Shown piece by piece: positions 17,449 to 26,910 of a stretch of DNA of 64,000 nucleotides. The position numbers and the translations under genes are program-made. The number at the start of each line of letters is the position of its first letter. Within the stretch, counting starts at the first letter, position 1. Origin of the DNA: Myxococcus sp. CA023 (GTDB lineage Bacteria; Myxococcota; Myxococcia; Myxococcales; Myxococcaceae); assembly GCF_010998615.1 (NCBI RefSeq), contig NZ_JAAEAH010000054.1, positions 1 to 64,000 on the forward strand. The letters are read 5' to 3'. The notes beneath the pieces were generated by a model. It made no database searches. It was given only the letters and a program-made list of their open reading frames with translations, and was not told where the DNA came from.

Positions 17449-18795
17449 TCACCTCGCGTTCCGTGCACAGCGGAAGCCGGCGAAAATCTGCCGGCGGTTG
17501 GGGAAGTCCCAATTGCGAAAGCCGTTGCGCACCGCGACCGGTGCGCTGGCCCATGCGCCTCCTCGGAGAACCTTGTAGGACTCGCCGAAGAACACCTCGG
17601 AGTACTCGGGGTACGGGAAGGCGCTGAAGCCCGCGTACGGGCGGAAATCGCTCGCGGTCCATTCCCACACGTCGCCCAGCAGTCCCCAGATGCCGTCCTG
17701 GCTGACGCCTCGCGGATGGCTGCCCACGGGCGCCGGGCCCCACGTGCTTCCGTCCAGGTTGGCGTGGGCCCGGGTGGGCGGCGTGTCGCCCCAGGGGTAC
17801 TCGCGGGGGCGGCCGTCACTGCCGCGCGCGGCCTTCTCCCACTCGGCCTCGGTAGGCAGCCGCTTGCCGGCCCAGCGCGCGTAGGCGTCCGCCTCGTACC
17901 AGCACACGTGCTGCACCGGTTCGTCCCTGGGCAGCGGCTCTACCTGGCCGAAGCGCCGCCGCAGCCAGGTGTGGTTGCCCTGGGGAAGCCAGAAGCCCGG
18001 GTACTTCAGCCCTTCTGCCTGGATGACCTCCCAGCCCTTGGGGTCCCACCAGCGCGGGTCCTCGTAGCCACCCGCCTCCACGAAGACGAGGTAGTCGCCG
18101 TTGGTGACGGGGTGCGCGTCCATCAGGAACGGGGCGACGTGCTGGGAGAACGCGGGCCGCTCGTTGTCGTAGGCCCACGGCGACGTGCTGCCCAGCCGCG
18201 CCTCGCCGCCGGGGATGAAGACCTCCGCCTGCGGCACGGCGCCGGGCTGGGGCCGCGGGCGCGCCGAGGGCACGTGGTACCCCGGCGACGTCATGAGCTG
18301 CAGCGTGGCGGCCAGCGTCTCCGCGTGCTGCTGTTCGTGCTGCGCCACCATGCCGAAGACGTAGCCGCCCGCCAGCAGCGGCGCGGTGCTGTCCTCGGGC
18401 AGCCGGTGCAGGTGTTCGCGCACCGCCTCACGCACGCGCCGCGCGTAGGCGAAGGCGGCCTCGGGTGGCAGCAGCGGCAGCTCGGCGCGCGTGGCGCGCG
18501 GGTGCCGGAAGGCGTCGTAGATGGCGTCGAACGCCGGGGCGGTGATGGCCGGCGCCCCCAGCGCCCGGAGCAGCCACTGCTCCTCGTAGTTGGCCACGTG
18601 CGCCACGTCCCAGATGAGCGGCGACATGAGCGGCGAATGCTGACGGCGCAGCGCGTCCTCGGGCAGCCCGGCGAGCATCGCCAGCACGCGCGCGCGCGCC
18701 GTCTCCAGCTCGGTCCAGGCACGGGACTTCCAGGGTGAATGGGCCCCGCCTTCCTCTCGCGAGCGACTCCGTTCCTCGGCCATTTGGAACATCAC
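17449..18795 (-). CDS. egtB: Ergothioneine biosynthesis iron-dependent sulfoxide synthase EgtB
   Basis: Non-haem iron enzyme joining a thiol donor to hercynine with O2. The 448-residue product has an N-terminal DinB-like helical domain and a C-terminal formylglycine-generating-enzyme-like domain (EVFIPGGEARLGS onward, with GLLGDVWEWTASDF and YKVLRGGAWASAP). The expected three-histidine iron site is visible as His66 (WDVAHVANYEE) and the HEQQH pair His153/His157. The thiol donor, gamma-glutamylcysteine or cysteine, cannot be read from the sequence. It is first in a two-gene operon with egtD. Confidence 0.95.
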   Translation of the reverse strand: MMFQMAEERSRSREEGGAHSPWKSRAWTELETARARVLAMLAGLPEDALRRQHSPLMSPLIWDVAHVANYEEQWLLRALGAPAITAPAFDAIYDAFRHPRATRAELPLLPPEAAFAYARRVREAVREHLHRLPEDSTAPLLAGGYVFGMVAQHEQQHAETLAATLQLMTSPGYHVPSARPRPQPGAVPQAEVFIPGGEARLGSTSPWAYDNERPAFSQHVAPFLMDAHPVTNGDYLVFVEAGGYEDPRWWDPKGWEVIQAEGLKYPGFWLPQGNHTWLRRRFGQVEPLPRDEPVQHVCWYEADAYARWAGKRLPTEAEWEKAARGSDGRPREYPWGDTPPTRAHANLDGSTWGPAPVGSHPRGVSQDGIWGLLGDVWEWTASDFRPYAGFSAFPYPEYSEVFFGESYKVLRGGAWASAPVAVRNGFRNWDFPNRRQIFAGFRCARNAR

Positions 18796-18999
18796 CCGTC
18801 CAAGGTAGGGAGGCGCCCGACGCGGAGGTAAGCCCCCGCCTCACCGGCGCCCGAGCGGCTCGTGAAGGAGCGCACGTTGCCCGTGCGTCCCCAACGCCTT
18901 GTCTCTACGCCTGGCGTGGATCCACGTCCTGGGCTCAGCCTGGAAATCCGCCATGAAAGTTGAAGCTCAAACACTTTGCCCAGCAACGAGCGGAGCCGT

Positions 19000-19275
19000 T
19001 CAAGGCTCACTGGGGACGCGAGCGAGACCGAGCAGGGTGAGCGTGCGTGAGCGCTCGTCCCACGCATACTCCAGCGCCAGTCCGTGCTGCGGCACGACAT
19101 GCCGCGCCACCAGGCCGTTGGCCGCTTGGGGCTCGCGCAGGGCCGGGTCGCCCAGGCGCTCCAGTACCTGCTGGAGTGCATGGAACGTCTCCGCCGTCAT
19201 GCGGCCCACCTCCCGCCACGCTTGTGGCGCGTAATGCACGCGGTGAGGGCCCTGTCGTTGGCGGAGCTGCGGCAT
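19000..19275 (-). CDS. RelE/ParE-like small protein
   Basis: A 91-residue product. VHYAPQAWREVGRMTAETFHALQQVLERLGD (two segments) followed by a C-terminal beta-hairpin, LALEYAWDERSRTLTLLGL, resembles the helix-helix-sheet order of RelE/ParE toxins and of related relaxed homologues. No antitoxin-like gene lies next to it: 5' is a 324-base gap and 3' is the egtB promoter side. It may therefore be an orphan or simply share the fold. The ribosome binding site (AAGGA) is poorly spaced. Moderate confidence that it is a gene, low on the toxin call. Confidence 0.5.
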   Translation of the reverse strand: MPQLRQRQGPHRVHYAPQAWREVGRMTAETFHALQQVLERLGDPALREPQAANGLVARHVVPQHGLALEYAWDERSRTLTLLGLARVPSEP

Positions 19276-19599
19276 ATCCCGGTGGTCCTTCGTCCTTTCC
19301 GGGATGCTTCGTATGCCAACGGCGTGCCCACCCCCGTCGCTTGGATTTTCAACAAGCTGGGGCAGGTGCGGGGCGACCCGTGCTGCAGGAGTTACAGGCA
19401 GGCGACAGCGGAGGCAGAAGAAAGGACAGGCTCAAAGTCCCGGGAGCGGGGTGCGGCTGGGAAGTGCGAGGCCGGCCCGGTGGCCGGCCAGGGAGGCGGC
19501 GTCGCGGACCCCCGCCGCGTCGTGGCTGCCCGCCTGTGCCGGGCATGCCCAGGTTCAACGCAGGGCCGAGCATGCGGCGGGCCCTGGCAAGGAGGAAGG
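19276..19599. other. Divergent intergenic region
   Basis: It lies between a minus-strand small gene and a plus-strand membrane protein gene, so it must hold the promoters of both if both are real. I see no clear -35/-10 pair. GGAGGA at 19591-19596 is the ribosome binding site of the downstream gene. Confidence 0.4.
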
Positions 19600-20121
19600 A
19601 TGGCTCGGCGGAGGTACACTCCCTGGTCCGCCACCAACGGCCTGCTCTTTGGCATGGCCGCGGGCGTGGTGCTGGCATTGGCGGAGGTGGTGCTGGCGGT
19701 GGCGTCGGGGGACAACCCGATGCGTCCGGTGCGCATGTCCGCTGGGGTGCTCCTGGGGCCGTCAGCCTTCACGGCCGCGGTCTCCGACAGCACGGCCCTG
19801 CTGCTGGGCATGGGCGTCCACCTGATGATTTCCGCGGTGGTGGGGCTCTTCTACTCCGTGTTGGATGCGTTCCTGCCGCCAGACGGGCGCAGCCGCTGGG
19901 AGTTCCAGGCCGCGGTGGGGATGCTCTACGGCATCTTCGTGTGGCTGGTGAACTTCCAGTTCATCGGGCGTGGCTCGTATCCGTGGTTCCTGGACGTGCC
20001 GCAGTTCCCCCAGATTGTGCTGCACGCCTTCTTCCTGGGACTACCGCTGGCGTCGCTGTTCACCGCCGCGGAGCGTCGCCGGCTGCTGCTGGATGCGGCG
20101 GAGAGCACCCCCGCTCGCTGA
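19600..20121 (+). CDS. Four-span integral membrane protein of unknown function
   Basis: The ATG at 19600 is preceded by GGAGGA with ideal spacing; the longer frame begins inside the divergent small gene. The product has 173 residues, with predicted helices at about 12-32 (NGLLFGMAAGVVLALAEVVL), 47-75, 97-115 (VGMLYGIFVWLVNFQFI) and 128-148 (IVLHAFFLGLPLASLF), and a short charged C-terminus. No family is recognised. An XRE regulator gene follows after 98 bases. Confidence 0.8.
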   Translation: MARRRYTPWSATNGLLFGMAAGVVLALAEVVLAVASGDNPMRPVRMSAGVLLGPSAFTAAVSDSTALLLGMGVHLMISAVVGLFYSVLDAFLPPDGRSRWEFQAAVGMLYGIFVWLVNFQFIGRGSYPWFLDVPQFPQIVLHAFFLGLPLASLFTAAERRRLLLDAAESTPAR

Positions 20122-20219
20122 GACGCGCGAGCGCTTTGAAAAAACGCGGAAGGTATGGTGAAAGTACCCGACCTTGAGGGTTAGCTGGGCCGGCCCTTCT
20201 TCCGTGGACTGATACACGC

Positions 20220-20600
20220 ATGGACACAGAACTGGCGAGCATGCTCGGGGCCGCGTCGAGGGCCGCCCGGGTGCGGATGGGGCTGACGCAGGCGGATGTC
20301 GCCGAGCGCATTGGCATGGCGTCGGAGGTGTACGGGCGGTTGGAGCGCGGCCACATGCTGCCCAGCGTCCAGAACCTGCGCCGGCTGTGCATGGTGCTGA
20401 ACGTGCCTCCTCACGAGCTGCTGGGCCTGGGCGAGGGCTTCACCGCCCCGCCGCCGGTGAAGGAGAAGGCCGCCGCGAAGAATCGCGAGGAGGACACGCC
20501 GGAGATGCGGCGGCTGATGCGCAACCTGCGCAAGCTGACGGCGGTGCAGCTCAAGCTGATGAACCTGGTCGCCTCGGCGATGCAGCACAAGAAGAAGTAG
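20220..20600 (+). CDS. XRE-family helix-turn-helix regulator
   Basis: A 126-residue protein with a lambda-repressor-like domain at residues about 10-65 (RVRMGLTQADVAERIGMASE then VYGRLERGHMLPSVQNLRRL) and a lysine-rich C-terminal extension (PPVKEKAAAKNREEDTPEMR). The target genes are unknown. A GGGCCGGCCC palindrome sits at 20187-20196, just upstream, and may be an autoregulatory site. Its stop is one base from the stop of the convergent next gene. Confidence 0.85.
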   Translation: MDTELASMLGAASRAARVRMGLTQADVAERIGMASEVYGRLERGHMLPSVQNLRRLCMVLNVPPHELLGLGEGFTAPPPVKEKAAAKNREEDTPEMRRLMRNLRKLTAVQLKLMNLVASAMQHKKK

Positions 20601-20601
20601 C

Positions 20602-23460
20602 CTACGGCTGGTTCCGCGTGACGAAGGGGAACGTCTGGATGGCGAAGTTCCCCGCCGGGTCATCCATCCACACCTCCACGGTGTGCTCGCCGTCCACCAG
20701 CTCGCGCGTGTCCAGCTCCGCCGTCCAGGTTCCGTCCGGCTGGAGCGTGGCGGCCCGGATGCCGGAGCCATCCCGCGTGAAGGCCACCCACCGCACGCCG
20801 CTCACCGCGTCCGTCACCCGCGCGGTGATGTGAATCACTCCGCTGTACGTCTGCCCCGGCACCGGCAGCAGCAGTGAGGCCACCGGCGCGGCGTCGTCGT
20901 AGCGCACCGTGCGCGACAGCGTGGCGCGCATGCCCGTCTCGCTCGTCACGTCGATGGTGAACGCGTTGTCCCCGGGCACCAGGTCCAGCGTCGCCTGCAC
21001 GCCGCCGCCACCCCGAGGCAGCGTGTACGTCCGCCCCGTGGACAGCGTCACCGTGGTGGCGGACGCGGAGTACACGCCGATGTCGTAGGGCATCGCGTTC
21101 CCCGGCTGCGGCCCGACGAGCCACCCATCCGGCAGACCCGTGGACACCCACGGCGCCTCCGCGTCCACCCACACCGTCAGCATCCGCTCCGTGACGTGGC
21201 CCACCGAATCCGTGGCTCGCACCAGGATGAGGTTCTCCCCCGGCCACAGGTCCACCCGGTGCGTCACGTCCCCTCCGCCCGCGGGCACGTCCGTCACCTG
21301 CACCCAGTTGGTCTCCACGCGCACCGGCGACCAGTCACGCACCACCATCCGCACGTCCACGCTGTAGGAAGGCATGGCCGCGCCGTTGGCCGGTGAGAGG
21401 AAGGTGAGCTCCGGCGCGGTGTTGTCCACCATGACCACGGCTTCCTCGCTGGCGATGCCGCCGAACGAGTCGGTGGCCACCAGCCGGATGACGTTGGGTC
21501 CGTCCACCAGCGGCAGCACCGTGTCCACGTAGCCGCCGCTGGGGTCGGGGGCCACCGGGTGGCTGACGCCCTGGATGACGAAGGTGGCCGAGTCGATTTC
21601 CGCGCCCGCCGCCAGCGGAGTGACGAAGCCGCACACCTCCAGCGTCAGCGCGTCCGTGAAGTCCGGCAGTCCGCACAGCGTCACCGACGGCGCGGGGAAG
21701 GGGGACGGGTGCACCTCCACCGCGAACGACGCGGCGCTGCCCAGCCGGTTCTCCCGCGCGGGCGCCAGCGTCACGCCCGAGTACACCGCGCGCAAGTCCT
21801 GCACGCCCAGCTCGCTCCAGGTGGAGGCGCGCGGACGCCACACGAAGGAGTAGACGCCGTCCCCGTCCGCGTCGTTGTCCGCGCCCACCGTGACGCCCGC
21901 CACGGAGAACGTCACCACGCCCATGCCCGGGCCTCGCGCCTCCCAGCCCCGGTCATCCACCACGCGCGCGGACAGGGTGTTGTTCAGCGCGACCGTGAGC
22001 TGTCCGTCCACGGGCGCCAGCAACGTGGTGACGGTGGGCACGCCGTCGGTGGGCGGCGGCGGGTTGGTATAGGTGGTGACGCGCACCGAGCCCTTCACCC
22101 CCTCTGCTTCCTGGGAGGCCGCCACCACCATGACGTCCGAGGTGAGCGACGGCTCCAGTCCCTCCGGCGCGGTGATGGTGAGCGTGAGGGTGGCCTCGGT
22201 GTCGGGCGCCAGCTCCAACGTGGTGCGGCTCAGCGTCGCCGTCCAACCGGTGAGCCCGCCCTGGGTGCTCAGCCGGTAGCTGTCCGTCCGGTAGCCGTGG
22301 TTGCGCACCGTGACGGGGTAGGTGACGGATTGGATGCGCGGCAAATCATGCTCGAAGGGCCGGCGCGTCCCGCCGCTCACGCTGACGCCCACGCTGTAGT
22401 CGCCGAAGCACGCCAGCCCCAGCGAGGCGAAGGTGGTGGGGATGTCCGGATAACGCGTGTCCGCGCCCCAGCTCCCGTTCACCGCCTGCCGCGCCTTGAG
22501 CCACTCCAGCGCCTCCGACATGCGCCCGTCCGCGCCGGGCTTCCGGCCCGCGAGGCACAGCGCATACAGGGAGATGCCGGTGGCGAACTCGTCCGGCACG
22601 TCGCCTTCCAGCGAGCCCCAGCCCGGCGCGCCTCCGCCCGCGCGCGTGGACAGAAGCCGCGTGGCCATGGTTTCCAGGGCCAGGGTGTTCATCGCGTTGG
22701 TGCCCGGGCCGGCGGCCTTGAGTCCCACCATGGCCCACGCCACCTGGTGCGTGTAGCGCTGGCCGTCGGTGGCCGGGCCATCCGTCCAGTCATTCATGTG
22801 CGCGCGCACGTAGTCGGCCGCCCGGTCCAACGCGGCCTGGTACCGCGAGGCCTTGGCCGGGTCCACGCGCTGCCGGGCCTGGGCAATGGCCGTCATCATC
22901 CGCGCGGTGACGCCGACGTGGCCGTAGCCCACCGGGTAGAAGGGGAAGTCCTCGCGCCAGCGGCCGGTGGCCTCCTGCCGCGTCAGCGCCCAGTCCGCGG
23001 CCAGCACCAGCGCGTCCGAGTACCGCGTGCCCAGGTGTGCGTCGTAGCCCGCAAGCCCGAAGGCGGAGTAGCTCGTCTTCGCGTTGGGATAGAAGATGCC
23101 CTCGTGGAACCACGAGCCGTCCGCGCGTTGCTCGGAGACGAGCCGCCCGGTGATGAACTCCAGGTTCTCCCGGTTGGTGCGCCCGTTGTACGTGAGCGCG
23201 TCCAGGTCGTAGCCGGTGGTGCGCGCGTTCGCGAGACCGAACATCGCCGCGCCGTGGCGGTGGCACGACGTGCAGCCGAAACGCACCGACCAGTTCGCCG
23301 CGTCCGCGCTGAGGTAGTTGATGGCGCGCTGCGCGGACTCGGCGTTGGTGGCCGCCTGTGCGGGCCCGGCGAGCAGCAGCCCCGTCAGCGTGACGAGAAA
23401 GAACGTGACGCGCGCGAGTGCGGCGCGCGGCAATGCAGGAGAAGCGGCGTGTGAGGGCAT
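20602..23460 (-). CDS. Exported CxxCH protein with cyclase-like repeats and Ig-like domains (paralogue A)
   Basis: The ATG at 23460 gives a clear signal peptide (hydrophobic VTFFLVTLTGLLLAGPAQA), making 952 residues. Mature residues begin with a cytochrome-c-type motif, CTSCH (63-67), in FGCTSCHRHGAAMFGLANAR. Residues about 70-430 resemble the alpha-helical prenyltransferase/terpenoid-cyclase barrel (repeated QRADGSWFHEG, AVNGSWGADTRYPDIPTTFA). The rest is beta-sandwich, CARDB/Ig-like (VTVRNHGYRTDSYRLSTQGG; several FGGIASEEAVVMVDNTAPEL-type units). It is paralogous along its length to the next gene upstream on this strand (23810-26659), probably by tandem duplication. One CxxCH could bind one haem. 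Substrate unknown. Confidence 0.8.
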   Translation of the reverse strand: MPSHAASPALPRAALARVTFFLVTLTGLLLAGPAQAATNAESAQRAINYLSADAANWSVRFGCTSCHRHGAAMFGLANARTTGYDLDALTYNGRTNRENLEFITGRLVSEQRADGSWFHEGIFYPNAKTSYSAFGLAGYDAHLGTRYSDALVLAADWALTRQEATGRWREDFPFYPVGYGHVGVTARMMTAIAQARQRVDPAKASRYQAALDRAADYVRAHMNDWTDGPATDGQRYTHQVAWAMVGLKAAGPGTNAMNTLALETMATRLLSTRAGGGAPGWGSLEGDVPDEFATGISLYALCLAGRKPGADGRMSEALEWLKARQAVNGSWGADTRYPDIPTTFASLGLACFGDYSVGVSVSGGTRRPFEHDLPRIQSVTYPVTVRNHGYRTDSYRLSTQGGLTGWTATLSRTTLELAPDTEATLTLTITAPEGLEPSLTSDVMVVAASQEAEGVKGSVRVTTYTNPPPPTDGVPTVTTLLAPVDGQLTVALNNTLSARVVDDRGWEARGPGMGVVTFSVAGVTVGADNDADGDGVYSFVWRPRASTWSELGVQDLRAVYSGVTLAPARENRLGSAASFAVEVHPSPFPAPSVTLCGLPDFTDALTLEVCGFVTPLAAGAEIDSATFVIQGVSHPVAPDPSGGYVDTVLPLVDGPNVIRLVATDSFGGIASEEAVVMVDNTAPELTFLSPANGAAMPSYSVDVRMVVRDWSPVRVETNWVQVTDVPAGGGDVTHRVDLWPGENLILVRATDSVGHVTERMLTVWVDAEAPWVSTGLPDGWLVGPQPGNAMPYDIGVYSASATTVTLSTGRTYTLPRGGGGVQATLDLVPGDNAFTIDVTSETGMRATLSRTVRYDDAAPVASLLLPVPGQTYSGVIHITARVTDAVSGVRWVAFTRDGSGIRAATLQPDGTWTAELDTRELVDGEHTVEVWMDDPAGNFAIQTFPFVTRNQP

Positions 23461-23809
23461 GGGGGGCTCGCTCGAAGGATACCGCTCTGGGTATTCATGC
23501 AAGCAAAGCGCCCGAGGAAGTGAGTGCAAGCCTGTCTTGGAGGCATGACAGCCATCATCTTCACGTGAGGGTCGCGCCCCACCCCGAGGCCACTTCGCCC
23601 CGAGGCAATCGAGACACATGCGCAATCCATGTTCATCGCGCTGGCGCGCCGCGTGTGCGGCTCCCGCGCGATTGACATGACACACCAGACATTCGCTGGA
23701 TGCCGTGCTGGCGGTGAATCAAACACATTCCCGAGACAGGCTTTGCGCCGTGTGGGGGAAGGGCGCCCACCCTGGATGGGATTCCAGGGTGGGCCCCACG
23801 TTCACCGCA
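23461..23809. terminator. Gap between the two paralogues with a strong hairpin
   Basis: CCCACCCTGGA (23766-23776) pairs perfectly with 23783-23793 across a six-base loop, extended by one more G-C pair. Its near edge is 16 bases after the stop of the minus-strand gene at 23810, as expected for a terminator of that transcript, although no T-run follows. The remaining 300 bases hold no gene that I can support. Confidence 0.55.
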
Positions 23810-26659
23810 TCAGTTGCTGACGACGATGTTGAAGCTCTGCACGGCGAAGTTGCCCACGCCGTCGTTCATCCACAGGTCGATGGTGTGCGCGCCGTTCACC
23901 ATCTCCCGCGTGTCGAATTGCGCCGTCCAGGTCCCGTCCGACTGCTGGGTGCCCACGCGGATGCCGGACATGTCGCGGCTGAAGCCCACGTTCGTCACCG
24001 GGCCGAAGTTGTCGGTGACGCGCGCGCGCACGTTGATGGTGCCGCTGACGGTGCTGCCCGCGGTGGGGCTGAGCAGCGTGGCCGTGGGGGCCTGCACGTC
24101 GTAGTTCACCCGGCGCACGAGGTTGGCCGTCATGCCCGTCTCGCTGATGACGGAGATGCCCAGCGTGTTGACGCCCGGGGCCAGCGTCACCGACGTCTGA
24201 ATCTGGCCGCCGCCGCGAGGCAGGTGGAAGGGCGCCCCTCCGTTGACGCGCACCGTGGTGGCGGAGACCGTCTGCACGTTGATGGCGTACTGGAAGGTGC
24301 CGTTGGGCAGCGGGCCGTAGAGCTGGCCGTCCGCGAAGTTGGTGCTCACCACGGGCGTGCCCGCGTCCACCCACAGGTAAAGCAGCTTCTCGGTGACGTT
24401 GCCGGCGCTGTCGGTGGCGCGCACCAGGATGACCTGGCTGCCGTAGCTGACGTTCACCGGGTGCTCCACGGTGCCGTTGCCGAACTCCAGGAGCGAGCTG
24501 TTCACCCACTGCGTCTCCACGCGCACGGGCGTCTGGTCCTGCACGGACGAGCGCACCGTCACCACCGGCGTGTTCACCGCGGCGTTCTCCGCGGGCGACA
24601 GGATGGTGAGGATGGGGGCCACCCGGTCCACGGTGAGGTTGACCTGCTTGGTGGTGACGCCGCCGAAGCTGTCACGCGCGGTCATCTGAATGATGTTGGG
24701 GCCTTCTTCCAGGGTGATGGAGGTGTGGATGAGGCCGCCGTTGCCCGGCGTGAGGACGATGGGCGCGCCGCCGTTGATGATGAACGCGGCGTAGGTGATG
24801 ACGGCGCCCGGCGCGCGCGGCGTGGCGTAGCCCCAGATGTCCAGGGCCGTCTCCCGCGTGAAGGCCGGCGGGTTGCCGATGGTGACCATGGGCGTCAGGT
24901 GGGGGAACGGGTCGATGATGAGGGTGCTCGACGCCGTGCTGCCCAGCAGGTTGGCCAGCGGGGCCTGCCGCTCCACGCCGGAGTACACCGCGCGGTAGTC
25001 CTGCGCGCCGGTGATGGTCCAACTGTCCACCGCGGGCACCCAGTTGAAGGCGTAGATGCCGTCGCCATCCGCGTCCACGTCCGCGCCCACGGGCACGCCC
25101 GCGACATAGAAGGTGACGACGCCATGGGCCGGGCCCGGGACGATGGCGCCCCCGTTCGTCACGCGCGCCGACAGCAGAGTGCCGTTGCCAACGGTGACGC
25201 GCGCGTTGGCCGCGGGCGTCACGATGGTGGTGACGGTGGGCAGGCCCGTCACGGGCGGCAGGGGCGGGGTGTATGCCGCCACGCGCGCGGAGCCGGTGAC
25301 GCCGGGCGCGCCGCCGGACGAAGCGATGAGCGTCACCGCGGAGGTGAGCGCGGGCAGCAGCCGGGGCGGCGCATTGACGGTGACGGTGACGGTGCCTTCG
25401 CCGCCCGCGGGCAGGAAGAGGGTGACGGGGCTCACGGACGCGGTCCACCCGGGCAGGCCGCCCTGGGTGCTCAGCGTGTACGTGTCCGCCTGATAGCCGT
25501 GGTTCTTCACGGTGAAGGTGAACGTGGCCTGCTGCGGCGCCGGGTTGTCGATGCTCAGTTCCTGCCGCTCCGCGCCGACGACGGAGACGCGCACGCTGAA
25601 GTCACCGAAGCACGACAGGCCCAGGGCCGCGAAGGTGGTGGGGATGTCGAAGGTGGCCGAGCCGGTGCGCCAGCTGCCGTCGGCGGACTGCCGCGTCTTC
25701 ATCCACTCAATCGCGTTGCGCAGGCGCGGGTCGGTGGCGGGCTCACGGCCCGCGAGGCACAGCGCGTAGATGGCGCTGCCGGTGGCGAAGTCGTTGGACT
25801 CCTCGTTGGGCAGGTTGCCCCAGCCCGCGTTGCCGGGGGACGTGCGGGTGATGAGCCGCTCGGCCAGCGTGTTGATGGCGCCGGTGTTGACGTCGTTGAG
25901 GCCGGGGCCCGCGGCCTTGAGGCCCAGCACCGTCCAGGCCACCTGGAAGGTGTAGGGCATGCCGTTGCCGGGCGCGCTGGTGTCGTTGTTGTTGAGGTTG
26001 GCGCGCAGGTACGCGGCGGCGCGGTCCAGCGCGGCCTGGTACGTGGCGGCGCGCGCGGGGTCCACGCGCTGCTTCGCCTGGGCCATGCCCGTCATGATGC
26101 GCGCGGTGGTGGACACGCTGCCGTGGTCCACGGGGAAGTGCGCGTGGTCGCTCGGCCACCGGCCGCTGGGCTCCTGCGTGGTCAGCGCCCAGTTGGCCGC
26201 GTTCACCAGCGCGTTGCTGTACTGGGTGGAGACGTTCTCGTCGTAGCCCGCCAGGCCGAAGACGGAGAAGGACGTCTTCTCGTAGCGGAACGCGGTGCCC
26301 TCGTGAATCCACGAGCCGTTGGCGAGCTGGTCATTGCGGATGCGCTGGGCCAGCAGCTCCAGGTTGGCCAGATTGGTGCGCCCGTTGCCGACGACGGCGT
26401 TCATGTCGTAGCCGTTGGCGCGCGCGCTCGACAGGCCGTACACCACCGCGCCCTGACGGTGGCAGGCGACGCAGTTGTTCTCCTGCGTCCAGTGCACCAC
26501 GTCCGCACTGAGGAAGTTGATGGCCCGCTGCGTGGACTGGGTGTTCGTCTGCGTCTGCGCGGCTGAGGGAAGGGCGACGACGAGCGGGACGAGCGCCACC
26601 AGCCGCAGCAAGAGCGCGGGGAGGTGGCGCCAGGAGGGACGCCGGGGGACGTGAGCCAT
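23810..26659 (-). CDS. Exported CxxCH protein with cyclase-like repeats and Ig-like domains (paralogue B)
   Basis: Starting at the ATG at 26659 (GGAG upstream), the 949-residue product has a signal peptide (LVALVPLVVALPSAAQ) and CVACH at residues 63-67, exactly as in paralogue A. It shares the pattern QSTQRAINFLSADVVHWTQE, the barrel region with QSADGSWRTGSATFDIPTTF and LGLSCFGDFSVRVSVVG, and the Ig-like C-terminal half (FGGVTTKQVNLTVDRVAPIL, DSAGNVTEKLLYLWVDAGTP). The long-range colinearity points to tandem duplication followed by considerable divergence. I do not recognise a characterised homologue. A hairpin at 23766-23793 probably ends its transcript, so the copies may be transcribed separately. 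Confidence 0.8.
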   Translation of the reverse strand: MAHVPRRPSWRHLPALLLRLVALVPLVVALPSAAQTQTNTQSTQRAINFLSADVVHWTQENNCVACHRQGAVVYGLSSARANGYDMNAVVGNGRTNLANLELLAQRIRNDQLANGSWIHEGTAFRYEKTSFSVFGLAGYDENVSTQYSNALVNAANWALTTQEPSGRWPSDHAHFPVDHGSVSTTARIMTGMAQAKQRVDPARAATYQAALDRAAAYLRANLNNNDTSAPGNGMPYTFQVAWTVLGLKAAGPGLNDVNTGAINTLAERLITRTSPGNAGWGNLPNEESNDFATGSAIYALCLAGREPATDPRLRNAIEWMKTRQSADGSWRTGSATFDIPTTFAALGLSCFGDFSVRVSVVGAERQELSIDNPAPQQATFTFTVKNHGYQADTYTLSTQGGLPGWTASVSPVTLFLPAGGEGTVTVTVNAPPRLLPALTSAVTLIASSGGAPGVTGSARVAAYTPPLPPVTGLPTVTTIVTPAANARVTVGNGTLLSARVTNGGAIVPGPAHGVVTFYVAGVPVGADVDADGDGIYAFNWVPAVDSWTITGAQDYRAVYSGVERQAPLANLLGSTASSTLIIDPFPHLTPMVTIGNPPAFTRETALDIWGYATPRAPGAVITYAAFIINGGAPIVLTPGNGGLIHTSITLEEGPNIIQMTARDSFGGVTTKQVNLTVDRVAPILTILSPAENAAVNTPVVTVRSSVQDQTPVRVETQWVNSSLLEFGNGTVEHPVNVSYGSQVILVRATDSAGNVTEKLLYLWVDAGTPVVSTNFADGQLYGPLPNGTFQYAINVQTVSATTVRVNGGAPFHLPRGGGQIQTSVTLAPGVNTLGISVISETGMTANLVRRVNYDVQAPTATLLSPTAGSTVSGTINVRARVTDNFGPVTNVGFSRDMSGIRVGTQQSDGTWTAQFDTREMVNGAHTIDLWMNDGVGNFAVQSFNIVVSN

Positions 26660-26910
26660 CTGAGGTCTCCGAAGAGAGGCAGGTGCCGGGATTGGCACTC
26701 CGCGCGACCTCCGGGAGGAGCGCTCCAGACGCACGACGGCAGCGCTGGGCGAGCGCTCTCTCCGCGCTTCACCCAGAGTAACTGTTGCGGCTTTGAGAGC
26801 TTCCCCCCGGACTGCGCGGTTGAAGGAATACTCCTGTGTTGTTGGAACTGTCCAGTCCTGCGGGTTTCGAATGAGTCACAAGATGTACGGGGTAGGGCCG
26901 ACCCACTGGG

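Noticed and set aside
21559-26566. Long plus-strand frames opposite the two CxxCH paralogues
   Set aside because: Same antisense artefact; low-complexity Arg/His/Gly composition and no recognised family.
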